Shown here: positions 33,113 to 46,146 of the stretch, one piece after another
Position numbering within the stretch: the stretch's first letter is position 1
How the letters are laid out: every line of letters begins with the position of its first letter
DNA from: Ophiura sarsii
Lineage: Eukaryota; Echinodermata; Ophiuroidea; Amphilepidida; Ophiuridae
Reading direction: 5' to 3'
Assembly (NCBI GenBank): GCA_035610835.1
Contig: CM069446.1
Coordinates: 54,488,148 to 54,552,147, forward strand
Length of the DNA: 64,000 nucleotides
Position numbers and translations under genes: made by a program
Notes under the pieces: model-generated
Seen by the model: the letters and a program-made list of their open reading frames with translations, nothing else
Database searches by the model: none
What the model was told of the DNA's origin: nothing

Positions 33113-34029
33113 GCTGTATTTGATGAATCAAAAATCCTTAAACAAACAAACATTCATGGGTCATATCGAAACATTAGATAATCTAAATTCCGGGCTCATC
33201 ACGTAACAACCATTACACATTATATGCCAGACCTGGACCAACTTAATGACACAATAAGTCATTTGGTATAGGTAAGCGACCTCAAATTCGTACAAAATTG
33301 GAGATTTTGTGATTTTTGATATGCTTTCCCATATATTTACTCAAAGCCAAGTCAAAGAACCCATGGTTGTTTCGTTTTGCAAATAAATGACTTTGTTCTA
33401 TCCGGACTTTCATTGCGTAATACCTGCAGCCTTTCAAATCTTTTATGGGTCATTTTCTTAACAGGTGATACCTGGTCCAATTGATTACATATTTCACACG
33501 ATAGGTTAATTTTTAAGGTTTTTGTGTTTTTTCCCTACCTACAACTCCAGGCTAAAAAATATCAGATATGGGCAATTTGTAGGGTATAATGATTTAAAGG
33601 CATAGTATGCGATATGTTTCATTTTACACCCTCTATCTTTCATTTCCCCCCTCTAAAGGCAATTGTTTGTCAAATGATATTCATAAACATGAAGCTAAAT
33701 ATATATATAATACGATTCCTAATTACTTTAAAATCATGGTTTGAATGGGAAAAAATAAACTGTCGGGGTCATTGGTTTATTGGTTTGTAAATCACATTCC
33801 ATGGTTTAATAATGTTAACACCATAACAGTGTTTCCGGCTACGATCGCAAGTGTACACAAGTGAATACAATAGTACGGAAATATAGCTTCGAAATCGCTG
33901 AATGTACTTCAAATTGACAGGTCATTGCTGAGAACCAGACCAGACCATCACCTCCTTGCTTATCTATAGTAATCGTAGCACTGACATTTCAACTTAAACT
34001 ATAACATCATACTCTTTTGGTAAAGCGAC

Positions 34030-34260
34030 AACGGAATGTCTTTCTTGATCTCAGACAACTGGGAATTTGCCGAGATACAGTTGATAACCATGTAACATTA
34101 GAGGTTAAAAGGGAAACAAGCTTTAATTCTGCCTCGATCGACGATAACGCACATCTGTCTTGATCTCAGACAACTAGGAATTTGCCGAGATAAGTTGATA
34201 ACTATATAATATTAAAGGTTAAAGGGAAACAAGCTTTAATTCTGCCTCGATCGACAATAA
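34030..34260 (+). repeat. Local tandem duplication of about 115 bp in copy 3
   Basis: The same doubled segment as 10150-10380, virtually identical to it. It is not doubled in copies 2 and 4. Confidence 0.75.
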
Positions 34261-35161
34261 TTACTTTTAGGTGGCGTGTACTGCGAGACATAGAAACTCT
34301 TTTCTTCTTTAAATACTATGTCATATTGTCATTGTATATTCATTTCGTCTGGATATGTGCCAATATCTGAATGAGTAAATACATTATTGGTATTTCGAAT
34401 ACGAAAGCTATTTGTTGGAGTAAAAATAGAAAATTACATCCCTGTATCAATCTTAGAGATGAATCCGCACCGACAGCGTACTTGCCTCCAGATACTTTAA
34501 GACATCTTATCAGAACACCAGTAGGGTAAAGCTCCTTCATCTAAGTCTCCTAACAGGGATTTTAAAGGGAACCAAATATCACCAACCAAAGGCCGAAGGA
34601 ATTTCCCAGTGAAATTGTTTCTCAAGCTATTCACTATTATTTGGTGGTACATAGCATATAGCTAACATTTCCGGTATAGTTTATTCAAAGATCTCCAATT
34701 ACATCTAAGTTCAATTTCTGAATAGTTGAATTAATGATGAAATCTTCTTTTGTTGAGGCTAATTTTCACTCGGTAATACCGAGAGGATTAAACTGCGACC
34801 AACCAATAGCATTGTATAAATTTGAAGAAAAAAATATCAACGAAAAACAAGTGACACGATCGCGTGTCAGATGTTGTTATTTACTTAAACATACCCGGTG
34901 GTCACACTTATCGGAGGATGTACAAATAAGATATCGATACAGCTACTGAGAACCGGAAGTCGATGTCCACGACAAAGTGCACCTCTATACATGACATAGT
35001 TACTGCAGCATTACTTGATCACCAGAGTGCTATAAAGTATATTCGAGGGTTGACAACCAGAAGGCTACACGAACTGTGTTTAACTCGGGGCTATTTTTGT
35101 GATGGAAGACCTGTGGGTACTTACGTTCTTCACGCTGAAAAGTTACACCAAACGTTTTAAA

Positions 35162-35503
35162 ATTTCTTCAAATCCCACAATAGGATTCGGTATAAGAGAA
35201 TTTGGCACTCCCTAAGAGGAACATAAGTCAGAAGTCAGCATCCACGAGAGTAAATAGAAAGCATCCCAATCGTTATTCACAAATCGACCATCAAAAAACA
35301 TGTAACTTCGATAACCATGTCATCGGGTGGGAAGAGCAAAGATCAAAGGCACAGGGCAAGATAGATACAAGAGATATATTAAGAGGGCAGTGGAAATAAA
35401 GAAAGATGGGGCTATCACCGATAATCATAAAGAGGGGGATTATCACCTTTCACATGTTTTTGATGAACTATTGCCCTCTGGAAAAACAAACCCGAACATC
35501 TAG
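35162..35503 (+). pseudogene. Possible Penelope-like C-terminal relic, copy 3
   Basis: Near-identical to the copy 1 relic: FDNHVIGWEEQ in one frame, then IKRAVEIKKD and SHVFDELLPSG in the shifted frame. Same limits as for 11283-11633. Confidence 0.38.
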
Positions 35504-35762
35504 AAACTTCTGAGACGTCGCTAAGCAACCATTTAAAACAATCTGTAGTAATATTCAATCACTCACTACAAATCATGTATTTATAAAGGTAAAAGTGGTT
35601 GCCGAAACGTCCACATTTTATAACCAGAGGAAACAATTCAATCAGATACACTGAACATTTCTTTCGTGATTTCGCGTAGATGTTCATTCAAACTCTACAT
35701 TGAGAATCTAAAATGGTGAGTATTTTATCGAGTCATAAACTATTAATATCGCTCCGAAGTCC

Positions 35763-36011
35763 TTAACACTTTCTACGGAACTTTTGGTTTTACCATTACA
35801 AAACATATTGTTTCAGAAACCTTTCCCAACTGTCAAGGTCTATCTCAGGGATTACTGGATCAATACTAGGTATATTTGTACTTATTTTAATGCATTTCTC
35901 ATGGTGATTCCAAATACAGTAATGAAATTAAATTATGTTGACATTTTTGAAACATTTTGTGAAATTATGGAATGTCGTCTGCAGACGACTGTCGAGTTGA
36001 AAGTGTTTTAA
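35763..36011 (+). mobile_element. TTAA-type MITE, near full length
   Basis: TTAACACTTTCTACGG at left; CGTCTGCAGACG and then GTTGAAAGTGTTTTAA at right. Both TTAA flanks are present, but the right terminal repeat has diverged. Confidence 0.7.
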
Positions 36012-36299
36012 TGCGTAGTGCATTAAGAATGCTTTACGTACGGCAGTTTTGGTAAACTTGACATTATGCCATACATCGGCTCTTAGCTTTTAATGCATAC
36101 CACATCTTAAAATGTATTCACAGAATTGTCCAGATAATTGTGCACTTTTCAGAATCATATGTTTTATAATTGGGAAAATAGATTTGAGATCAGCAAGTTC
36201 TCTGTTGTCTGAAATCAAGAAAGATAGCCATTATCATTTTACCGACAAATTGTGTTTTATGACAAATCAAAATACATGTACTCGAACACTTTAGAATAA

Positions 36300-36860
36300 A
36301 GGGATTATACGGCTCCGAGCAAATCGTCTACTGTTGACGTATATAATTTCATTGAATAGCCTCTGAATAAAGAAGAGGAGATCAAAGTTGAAACTTAGCT
36401 CTCGGTCTGGACAAAACGGCTATACACATTATCCATGTTGAATTAGTACGTAAGACTCTTCGATCTTTAAAATGATATATAATAACATGTATCTAAGAGG
36501 AAGCCAAACGGAGTGTAGTAATAAATTATCATGAATTTGCATGTTCGTGTATCAAATGTGATATGTGTATCTTCAGACAGCATAAGATTATAATATATGA
36601 TGAACTGCTGGTTTATGACTAATCAAATCAAAATACATGTACTCGAATACTTGCGAATAGAGGGATTATAACAGCTCGATATAAATCGGCTGCTGTTGAC
36701 GTATAACATTTCATTGCGTAGCCTATGAATAAAGAAGGGGATATCAAGTTAAAACTTGGGTCTCGGTCTGGACAAAACGGCTATGTACAAATTATCCTTG
36801 ATGAATTAGTACGTATTACTCTTCGATCTTTAAAATGATATATAATAACATGTATCTCAT
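36300..36860 (+). repeat. Local duplication with about 360-bp offset
   Basis: GGGATTATA..CGGCT.. to TTTAAAATGATATATAATAACATGTATCT occurs at 36300-36497 and again, diverged, at 36660-36857. Copy 1 has it once near 12320-12535. Confidence 0.65.
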
Positions 36861-37249
36861 CATCATTATATTCTTTATGATGCTTTTAAGATATCTGTTG
36901 CACATTGATATACCCTTTTTAAACTTCAACAAGACCTCTCAAAAACAAGCAATTTCTGAAAGAGACTATGACAACCACTCACTGTATGTCTTTTTGATAC
37001 ATAGTATACCTGGGCATTCAATATCAGATACATTGCAACATCAATATGCAACCAGACAGGGAATCATATTAAATATTGGAATAAATATCAAGTCAAACAT
37101 CAATATTACGGCTTCTTTAAGAGATCTTTGGCATGTATATGGAATCGTAGTTTAAGTATCATAACGGATCGTATGCCAATCCCTATCCCATTTTGAATTT
37201 GAATTTCTGAATACAATATTAACAAGCATCAGGTAGCACAAGTAACTAG

Positions 37250-37609
37250 CAGTGGCGGCACCAGCCTCATAATTTATTTGTTGGGGGTTGGGGGGAAAAG
37301 AGGGGGCATGATTGTTTGTGCCATTTTCGCTTAAATGGTCAAATTTAGTCTAATACTAACTAATTTGGTATGAAAATGCGCACTTGCGCGCAAAATTTGG
37401 CTGTTTCATGCTAAAATGGTCAAAATTTGGTCTAATGAACATAATTTAGTAAGAAAATGTCTATTTTTTTCTTATTTTAACTATATTGATATTTTTTTTT
37501 GGGGGGGGGGGGGAATTGGGAGTGGGGGTCAAGCATTCTTTCTGGGAGGGGTGGGGAATGGCCTCATCCCCCCCCCCCCCCCCCCCCCCCCCCCTGGGCG
37601 CCGCTACTG
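37250..37609. mobile_element. hAT-like MITE with 8-bp target duplication
   Basis: Ends CAGTGGCGGCACCA and TGGGCGCCGCTACTG are imperfect inverted repeats of hAT type. The exact 8-bp duplication GTAACTAG flanks it (37242-37249 and 37610-37617). Copy 1 (about 13545-13552) carries the single, empty site. The interior holds a G tract (37500-37513) and a long C tract (37568-37594) and no transposase. Confidence 0.9.
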
Positions 37610-37769
37610 GTAACTAGTTGTCAAATGCACGACGATGTTGTATTTGAATGGATTTAAATTAATACCGAGAGAATGTAAAGGCCTTTACATATTTTTTTCT
37701 CCAATTCGGTCAAGAGTTTTTCCTCATTTTCCCAACTATTTAAACACCTGTCTCGGCCAATTTGGAATG

Positions 37770-38240
37770 CATTTGTATTGACTAACACCTTATGGCCTTA
37801 TGTTCATAAAAAAAACCTTGCTTTATTCAAATTTGAACTAGACGGATGAAGAGTGATTGGAGGGGTCTTGTGGTGTGTTTAAAGTAGGCTTTTAGAACAC
37901 TGTGCCAATAATAGTACTTCTTAATTATGAAATTTGCCAGACATATATATATATATATTGACGAATCAAAGCGGATCCTATTTGCACTACGCTTGTAGTA
38001 TTGACTAATACCTTATGTTCATAAAAAACCTTGCTTTATTCAAATTTGAACTCGACGGCTGAAGAGTGTTTGGAGGGGTCTTGTGGTATGCTTAAAGTAG
38101 GCTTTTAGAACACTTTGCCAATAGTAGTAATATGTTCTTAGTTATGAACATACCGTATGAGACTAAACATTTTATAATTGTTTGAACCCTTCATTTCGTT
38201 TGAAATTCGCCAGATATATATTGACGAATCAAAGCGGTTC
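37770..38240 (+). repeat. Local duplication of about 225 bp
   Basis: The segment from TATTGACTAACACCTTATG through GGAGGGGTCTTGTGGT to GACGAATCAAAGCGG occurs twice. Copy 1 has it once (13715-13930). Confidence 0.65.
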
Positions 38241-38390
38241 CTAATTCACGACGCATGAAGTGCTTAAAATGATGTTAATAGTTTATAATGCGATAAAATT
38301 CAATGATTTAAACGCCATCGGGTATGACATACCTGACACGTTTAATTCCCAAAGGACAGTTTGAAGTGACATCGAATCGACGTGTTATCC

Positions 38391-38623
38391 TTAACACTTT
38401 CCACGCTGCTATTGGTTTTACCGTTACAAAACAGATTTTTCAGAAACCTTTACCAACTTTCAAAGCCTATCATAAGAATTACTGAACTAATACTAGGAAT
38501 GTTTATACCTATTTTAATACATTTCTCATGGTAATTTTAACTTTAAACATTTTGAAAATGTTGAAGCATTTGGTGACATATTGGAATGTCGTCTGCAGAC
38601 GCCTTCCGCGTGAAAAGTGTTAA
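38391..38623 (+). mobile_element. TTAA-type MITE, full length
   Basis: Flanked by TTAA on both sides, with ends CACTTTCCACGC and GCGTGAAAAGTG and the internal CGTCTGCAGACG 20 bp from the right end. At about 233 bp it is a reference copy for the family. Confidence 0.75.
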
Positions 38624-39651
38624 GGTGTATGGTTTGCAAATCAGAAGATGTGAAGATTTCTTTTTACTAGAGGCCATAGTGTCAATTTTCAAAAAAAGAG
38701 TGAGAAATATAACATAAATAGCTCCACAATTGTAATTGGTATGAATGCGAAAGATATTGTAATGGACTATTAGCGGAGGGAGATTGGAGTATTTTCTGTT
38801 AATTTAGTGGCCATCAATTGTAACATTATGGGGTTAGTGTATGTTCTCTTAGCATGCTTAGAGTGGGACGAAGGTTAGCGGTTCTAAGGCCAAGGATGTC
38901 AGCATTGTTGTGTTTAAAAATTCCAATAGGAAATTAAGTAAACCATAGTTCGGGTAAATTAATACTGATCAGATTGTGCCTAAACAATTATGATAAACCA
39001 TAATATCTTCAACATTTACAATATATTTGCACTTATAACTCGACTGCGTACGTTCGCAGCGGCAGTACATATAACGTACGCAGCAGCATTCCATGTGCAT
39101 CGACTTCCGGATTTCAATAGCTTTTCGATAACCAATCTTATTCTTTCGTTAAGTGTTACCACAGGGTATGTCTACGAAGTATATAAGATCATCGGACTTG
39201 AGAAGTTGTCGCCTTCTTTTTAAGAGCTACACCTTCTTTGATTTCAAAATAATTGGCTGGTCGTAGTTACATCCTATGGGGACAATTAAGCAAAAGATCG
39301 GTCTCTAAAAGCTACATGAACCCTTTTTTACGATTGGACAAGAAATAAGGCTACATTATCGGTTTAGCCAATCAGAAATTTAGCTTTACCGTAAGAATAG
39401 ATATGTGAATGATCAATACTGTAAAACCCTAGGCATGTACAGTGTAACAGGCCATAAAGACTCCAAATTGAATATTTTAATAATCTAGGCCATCATTAAA
39501 TTAGGCTGATCAAATCAACTTTGGAATTTAAGAGGGTTTATACCTGTATACGTTCTATCAGTTCCAAGTGGTTTAAAGATATATCTCATTTGCATCTGAT
39601 TTGCATATTATTATAAGTTGACATTATCAAAATGCCATGTTTGTCGTATTA

Positions 39652-39683
<32 letters not shown>

Positions 39684-41376
39684 CTGGGATTTATAGAGCG
39701 CCTAATGGCAGAGGCCTCAAAGAGCTGTACAATTTAAAAAAACCAACAAGATATTTGACATTACATAAGCAACAAATCATTTAAAAACAAGAAAAACTTG
39801 CATAATATACACATGATAAAGATAAAAACATACACAAGGGGAAAAAATGACAAGTCCGGTAAAATTCCACACACAAATATTTACAGAGTGGGAAGGCAAC
39901 ACACATTATACGAGTCTTTAAAAAGATGATTCTTGAGACGAGACTTGAATTGAGTTGTCGTAGTCGAACTGCGGATGGCAAGAGGGAGTTGATTCCAGAG
40001 TTTTGGTGCTGACATCGAGAAACTTCTTCCATAAGTGACAGATTTCGCGGAAACGGGTTGCAATAAGTGTTGAGACGCTGATCTGAGTAAGCGTGGCGAT
40101 TTGTAAGCCCTCACCAGGTCAGTTAAATAGATTGGTGCGAGGCCATTGAGTGCTTTAAATGTGAGTAAGAGCACCTTGTACACAATCCTTTGACGAACAC
40201 TGAGCCAGTGAAGTTCAAACAAGACCGGTGTAATGTGATCGTGTTTTTTTGCGGCGAGAAACGACTCTAGCAGCCATGTTTTGGATGCGCTGAAGTTTGT
40301 CAAGTTGTTTCTCAGGTAGGCCGTAAAGAATGCTGTTACAATTGTCAATCCTAGATGTGACAAATGCATGAACCAATTTCTCGGTGTTCTCCTTATCGAG
40401 GTAACGTCTGAGTTTGCCAATACGTCGGATGGCATACGATGCATTTCTGCAGACAGCGTTGACATGAGAACTCATTGTAAGACCCTTGTCCAGTACAACA
40501 CCAAGATTGCGGACTTTCTCAGACGAGGCGATGGTACTATTACCAATGATTATGTCAACATCAGGAATGTTTTTGGCGAACTTAGACCGAACATGAAGCA
40601 ACTCAGTTTTAGAGACATTTAGGAGGACGAGCTTGTTCTCCGTCATCCAGGTGCGAATATCCTCGATACACTTAGAAAGTCGATCAATGGCATCGGAGCG
40701 ATCACATGGTTTAATCAGCACATACAGCTGTGTATCATCCGCATAAGATACACTAGGCAAAGCGTGTTGTTTGACGATGTCCTCAATGGGAGACGAGTAG
40801 ATGTTAAACATCTCGGGACCAACGACAGATCCCTGGGGAACACCCCTGTCTAAAAAGATAGTGTCTGATGCTATACCATCGATGACAACCGACTGTTTGC
40901 GGTCCGTAAGGTACGATTCAAACCATTTGTATGCAGTGCCATTGACACCACAATGGACTCTGAGTCTATTTAGCAGTATTGAATGGTCGACGGTGTCAAA
41001 CGCTGCCGATAAATCAAAAAGGATCAGGATAGCTTCACCATGGTCGTCCACAGCATTGAGCAAATCATTTGTTACGCGAACAATGGCAGTTTCAACACTG
41101 TGGAACTTGCGGTAAGCCGATTGAGTCTGATTGTGCAGATTGTTATCATTAATGTAACCTTGCAGTTGATTAGTTGCCGCCCTCTCGATGACCTTTCCCA
41201 GAAACGGTAGATTGGAAACTGGGCGGAAATTCTTCAGATCTTCCACATCTAGACTGGGCTTTTTCAACAATGGCTTTTTTCAGCGAAGATGGAAACACAC
41301 CAGACTGTAGAGAAGCATTAACGATGGATGTAATTGATGGCAACATTATTATAAATACATTTAACAATGCTTTTCT
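39652..41376 (-). mobile_element. 5'-truncated CR1/L2-type LINE
   Basis: Lies on the minus strand. Its 3' end is marked by an (ATT)n tail at 39652-39682. The 5' end stops in the region before the reverse transcriptase, so the endonuclease ORF is absent. It sits in the block equivalent to 15780-15830 of copy 1, which has no LINE. About 35 bp of target appears lost. Confidence 0.85.
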
Positions 41377-41388
41377 ATGTTTCGTCAT
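39881..41388 (-). pseudogene. LINE reverse transcriptase, frameshifted
   Basis: Copies element RNA into DNA at a nicked target. The main frame (41270-40215, 351 codons) has the RT landmarks in order: FRPVSNLPFLGKVIER, then AFDTVDHSIL (catalytic Asp), GVPQGSVVGP, YADDTQLYV (catalytic Asp pair) and NLGVVLDKGL. These are typical of the CR1/L2 group. A frameshift at the T7 run near 40241-40247 sends the C-terminal part (HWLSVRQRI.. LWNQLPLAIR..) into a second frame ending at 39881. Another shift near 41265-41275 separates the first part (ITSIVNASLQSGVFPSS). The endonuclease domain is missing by truncation. Dead in this copy, but only two or three lesions, so not ancient. Confidence 0.88.
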
Positions 41389-42148
41389 TGATTTCGTCGG
41401 ATATTATAGTTTAACATGTTTCCTAATTTATATTTCCTTGTGTGTCTTCTTTTTTGACGATCGTTTCCAAAGGCTGTAGATTCCTCAATTGTTTACCAAG
41501 ACCTTTATTACACAACAAATAAAATAAGACTAAACAACTATTATTTTCTTCTTATTTGTATAACGCTATTCAAAAAACAAGGTTCATCATCGAAAAGTCA
41601 GGTTTATCTATCGGCGAAAGACCAAGTGTTTCACTTTCATTGTGCAAACTACGTGCCATAGCCATGGTGGAATGCTGCCACTTCAAACCTTTTAGCAGTA
41701 GTAAACACGGTAAAAATGCTAAAAATGCTTTCATATCAACAGTTATTCTACTAAAAGAAGAAATGACTCATAGTTCGACACCAATTTTTAGAAAATTCCT
41801 GTCATCATAATTAGCAACATACCTCAAACGAAGTGCTCGTGAAATTTAAAAAAAATTGAAGTACTGACATAATGAGAAACGGAAGCTCATAGTAAATAAA
41901 CTCATGGTAATAGGAAAGCAAATACGAACATTAACCATATCTTGCTGCTTTATATAGATATAAAAGTATACGAAATTGTTTATGAGTGACACGCACTGGC
42001 TAGGCGTAGTAATCTATACGGCTTGTTATCATGGTTATGTATCAGCTACTTTTTGTACACATTTTACTCGAAATATTCATTGTTGTCGGTTTTTTCTTTC
42101 ACAGAATGCCAAATTTCCAATGTATTTACGAATTCGGTAAAAGTATTT

Positions 42149-42395
42149 CATTATGTTCCCATCCCTTAACACTTTTGGACCGGTGATTTTGACATTTCGC
42201 CGGTAATAAATCATCTAAGATATTGTCAACCACTGACTATGTGGTCCATTTTCAGGGTTATGAAGGTTAGTTTATGTCCTTGGCAGTCTTTTAATTATAC
42301 CACATAGTGGGAAATAGACACATTCTTAGATGATTTATTGCCGGCGAAATGTCAAATCACCGGTTCAAAAGTGTTAAGGGACTGGGAACATAATG
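42149..42395. mobile_element. Foldback element at the copy 3/copy 4 junction
   Basis: Inverted arms of about 75 bp run from CATTATGTTCCCA through CCCTTAACACTTTTG and CATTTCGCCGG, with the complement on the right. TTAA occurs in both arms, but the palindrome extends beyond it, so TTAA is not clearly the target. No coding capacity. Confidence 0.75.
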
Positions 42396-43733
42396 TTAAA
42401 GTTGATGAATGTAGAACAAAATATAATATCGTACACGGTCTCATTTGAAGATAACGATACCGAGTTGGTTTCTCTACAGAAAGTATAATTATTAGTTCTG
42501 CTATGATGAAGATATGCAAATTACACTAGTTGCCGTTGTCGTTCTCTAGACCCTCATCATTGTATATAGTCCTAGATGTCGTCTTCAGTGTCGTCGTACA
42601 TATGACTCTGTTTCATGACGGTGTTATTTTTGTCAAAACCACTGGACCATGACCAAATCACAATTAATAATAATAATATTCTGAAAATCTGAGATTAATC
42701 CAATGAAAAATAAGACCGCTAGCATAATTTGCGTAAACCATGTCATTTACTAGTCTGCACAATGGGATTTGCACATACAAACCAGAAAAGGACATGGATT
42801 ACATTCAAATACTTTACATTCATAAACATTGTAAATCAATAATAATAGAACAGAATAGTTTGGTGTTCCTATTAATTCTGGCACAAATCATTAATAGCTA
42901 CATAATCCACATATTTGATGCTTGAATATTTCTGTGCAATGTTCAATGTTGATTGCTCAGTGGTCTCATGAGAAAGCCTCAGTCATGTATAGGAAAGCAT
43001 AGAGGAAATTGTGGTAGAAAAGCATGTCAATAGTGCGTTGATACCAATCATAGATAGAGAATGGCATTTAAAACACTTCATAGACAGGTGAAATTTGACT
43101 TATAAGTCAACTTTAATTCATGATATAAGTAGAATTTCGTTTTAGCCTATTTAAGTATGTAATCTTGCAATTTCACGTCACGTTACTCTCCCTATTCAAA
43201 ATGTACGTACTTTACTGTGTGAATTACCATGATTGTACATATTAAAAAATGGGTTGACTTGCCTAAGTTAAATTGGTCATACTTTCCTTAATTGATGATG
43301 GATTTTCTCATCTTTTCAGGATCTATAACTTTGTTAGTTTTACTTTACAATGAAATCAAATTTGTCATGGTTCATTGGTTTTAATAAGGATTAAATCGAT
43401 GCTGAAAGAGAGTCCTATTTCTTTGATACACCCTGTATTATATGTCGTCGTTGTTGACGTTTTTCAAATTATTTGCAGCTATTTTGACTATAAAAAAAAA
43501 ATACAAAATCCATGCCAAACAGGATAATTCCAATTGCATCATTGTATGAATTGAATATTGTCATTTAGTCAGATTTCGATTTATTAACCATATTAATTTG
43601 ACTTTTAATTTTATTAATTCGGATTTTAGTGTTTCTTGTCGCATTAATTGAAATGGAAAGCTGATGTGTTTATCTTTACAATGATACCAGCTTTGCAGCA
43701 ATAATTTGTTTCAGTCCCCAGCAACTTGTTTAA

Positions 43734-43939
43734 CCCCCTGGGCACTACCTGTCTATCTAACAGCGCTTCTGATTGGTTAATTACAAGATACACTCATTTG
43801 AATAACCAATTACGATACAGCTTTTAAACTATTTCACCCGATCTTTATCAGGGATACAATTATTTTAACAATGTCTCTGATTGGTGCAATAAATGATGTA
43901 TTCATCTTTCTGACCAATCGGTCGGTAGTTCTCAGGGGG
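43734..43939. mobile_element. piggyBac-like MITE
   Basis: TTAA on both sides (43730-43733 and 43940-43943). Ends CCCCCTGGGCACTACC and GGTAGTTCTCAGGGGG are inverted repeats with two mismatches, starting with C-rich bases as piggyBac ends do. The interior has four CCAAT/ATTGG sequences. Not present in the other units. Confidence 0.8.
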
Positions 43940-45259
43940 TTAAGAATATGGGAATGAGCAAATCATTTGCTCAAAAGTCAATAGAGCATCACGCGGCACC
44001 GTAGTTGTCGATATAACACTATAACAAGTAGGTAATCACTAAAAAGAAGTGGCCGTGGACTGAAATAAGGGCAACGTTTCGGACTTAGTTTAAAAGCATA
44101 ATTTGCTATTAGAAAAAGAAATGAGGGTGAATAGCGAAATAATAGGGCGTTACAATCACCAGCATCAACATCAACGTAATTGCCACAGACGGTAATCCGA
44201 CATGAACATTGCTACGTTACTAATTGCGTTATATAGATCTAAAATGCCAGTGTACGCGATGTGAACAAATCCTTAGTGTTGATGCGATTATTACACTCCC
44301 TACAGACGCCCCCTGGTGATAGCAGTTTAGGATTAGGTGGCTTTAGATGCGAAGTCACGATGTGGGGCATAGGCAAACAACCCCGAAGCTACCGGGTGAT
44401 AGATGGCTTTGATTGTTTTATTTCACACTTTCTCAGCCCTATGCATGTTATGTTGGGCCACCTCTCAATTATAAAAAGGTCTAGACAGTTGTAGTGGATA
44501 ATAATTTAAGCACCCATCCTGTCGCCGTCTTAGGTATTGGAACTTCAATATGTCAAATTGTCAAGTTAGGCGACAAAAAACGTTCTCGTGTTGATAGCGG
44601 TTCTCGGATTGGGAGAAGTTTTCTAGGCTTAGATAGATAGAGTAGTCCTAAGGTAGGACTAGTGGGCGTCCCCAATTCAACAACAAAGGAATGTGAACGC
44701 CATTTTAAAATTAGACATACATCTAATTCAAGATCAAATTTAATAGAGGTTATCCATGTCGGGAATACTAAACAGTGTTCAAGATTTTCAGAAAGAATAT
44801 ATTGATAACACTATTCATGCAATGGATAGGACATCATGCACCAACTCTATATATTGAATGTAGAATAGGCCGGTTGCGAATCCATTTTGTTGCCCATTCC
44901 GCCTGGTTACATGAATCACCTCTATTGTGCTTTCAACAAATACATTAACACACAAATTTAAAGCACGCATATTTGAATATCAATCGATTTCCTATTGGTC
45001 GGTCATACATTCTCCAATGCTCAGATAAGGCAGGCTAGTGGTGGTCATACCTAAAGCACTGTTCTGATGTATATCTCACGTGTGGCTTTGCGTATAGTCA
45101 ACAATGACGGTCGTAAAGTAAAGCCTGAAAAAACCCAGATCCTTAAAATGACCCTCCTAACGTAAATCAGATCTTATTCTTAGTTGCCTAACCCTAACTA
45201 TACCCACCACTTTTTCAGAATTTTTTCTTCAACGTGGAAAATCGACCAAAATATCACCG

Positions 45260-45350
45260 CCCCCCCCCCCCCCCCCGATCCCTCGGGATTTGTTCCAGGG
45301 ACCTTTCGCACCAGAGGCGAAGAATTCCCTACTACACCACGGCTGTCAAG
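45260..45350 (-). repeat. tRNA-derived SINE fragment beside a C tract
   Basis: On the minus strand a tRNA-like pattern reads: A-box-like TGGTGTAGTAGGG; a perfect anticodon arm TTCGC-CTCTGGT-GCGAA with a 7-base loop and CTG in the anticodon place; then AAGGTCCC..AACAAATCCC, a damaged B box. A C15 tract is at 45261-45277. The D and T arms are degraded, so it is a SINE head or pseudogene rather than a tRNA gene. Confidence 0.5.
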
Positions 45351-45834
45351 GCTAGTTTGCGCAGAATATCGCGCAAACTATAGGCCTATGCGCTGGGTCC
45401 ATTTTTTCATCAACAAACTTCCACGCCGGGTGGTACCAACGTGCCCAGTCGTGGTATTTTGGGGTATATAGTAGGGTTAGGATCAAAACTTAGAACATTT
45501 TTAAAGAATTTGTTTCTTCAAAAATTGCTTCTTAACCTTAACTCTAACTACTAACGGTCGTCTTTTTGTTGGCTAAAAACAAATACTATTGTTTACATGA
45601 GCTAGGTTTCTATCTTCACCGTGGTTTACTAACTTTCATTTCGCCTCGTTTGTATTGGGGTTTTACTAGCCACAGGACGTCACTGTGCGTTAGTGTTTCA
45701 TCGTTTCATCGCAACGACGAAAGTGTTAGTGTACTGTTGATTTGCATTTTGCTGCTGGTATGGAGTTTGATATTGTTAAGTTTACTTTTATATTGTGCTA
45801 TTTTGCCTATTTTGCTGATCGAACTCCCATAAAT

Positions 45835-46146
45835 ATGGCAAGGGATCGAAAACGTAAAGCACCAGAGAATCTTCCAGCGCCGACCGCCACTCGTAAAACC
45901 CGAACACAAGCTTGTCACATCAACGCGGCACTCACATATGCCCAAGGTCAAGGTGAGGAAAACAACAGCCTTGACTACGTGGGAAACCGCAGTCTAAATC
46001 GAGTGAAATGGCGGAAACTGCCCCAACAGGTCCTTGGACGAACGCCTCGCCAAACACTATTCAGAGCACCGGGCCAGCTATCCCAGCGGTTACCTAACTT
46101 CCGGTACCTTGTGAGTTGCAATTACTGGTTGGCGCAAGTCCCTTAA
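45835..46146 (+). pseudogene. Possible second Gag-like N-terminal fragment
   Basis: From the internal ATG at 45835 the frame reads MARDRKRKAPENLPAP.. RKTRTQA for about 104 codons to a stop. The start is basic, then Lys/Arg with a TRTQA element resembling KRKAV..RQTRSQARAF at the start of the intact Gag-like protein at 23822. The frame is also open upstream to 45742. The similarity is short and could be chance. No zinc finger or hydrolase follows. If real, it is a truncated relic of a related element inserted in unit copy 4. Confidence 0.3.

Larger units (their letters stand above)
28965..42100 (+). repeat. Large tandem unit, copy 3
   Basis: Joins copy 2 at about 28965, starting in the block equivalent to 1180 of copy 1 (TCTTTAATTCCTGTTCATAATC). 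The order of later blocks matches copy 1, and identity to copy 1 is very high at 33960-35500. It carries a hAT MITE and a LINE not found in copy 1. Confidence 0.7.
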
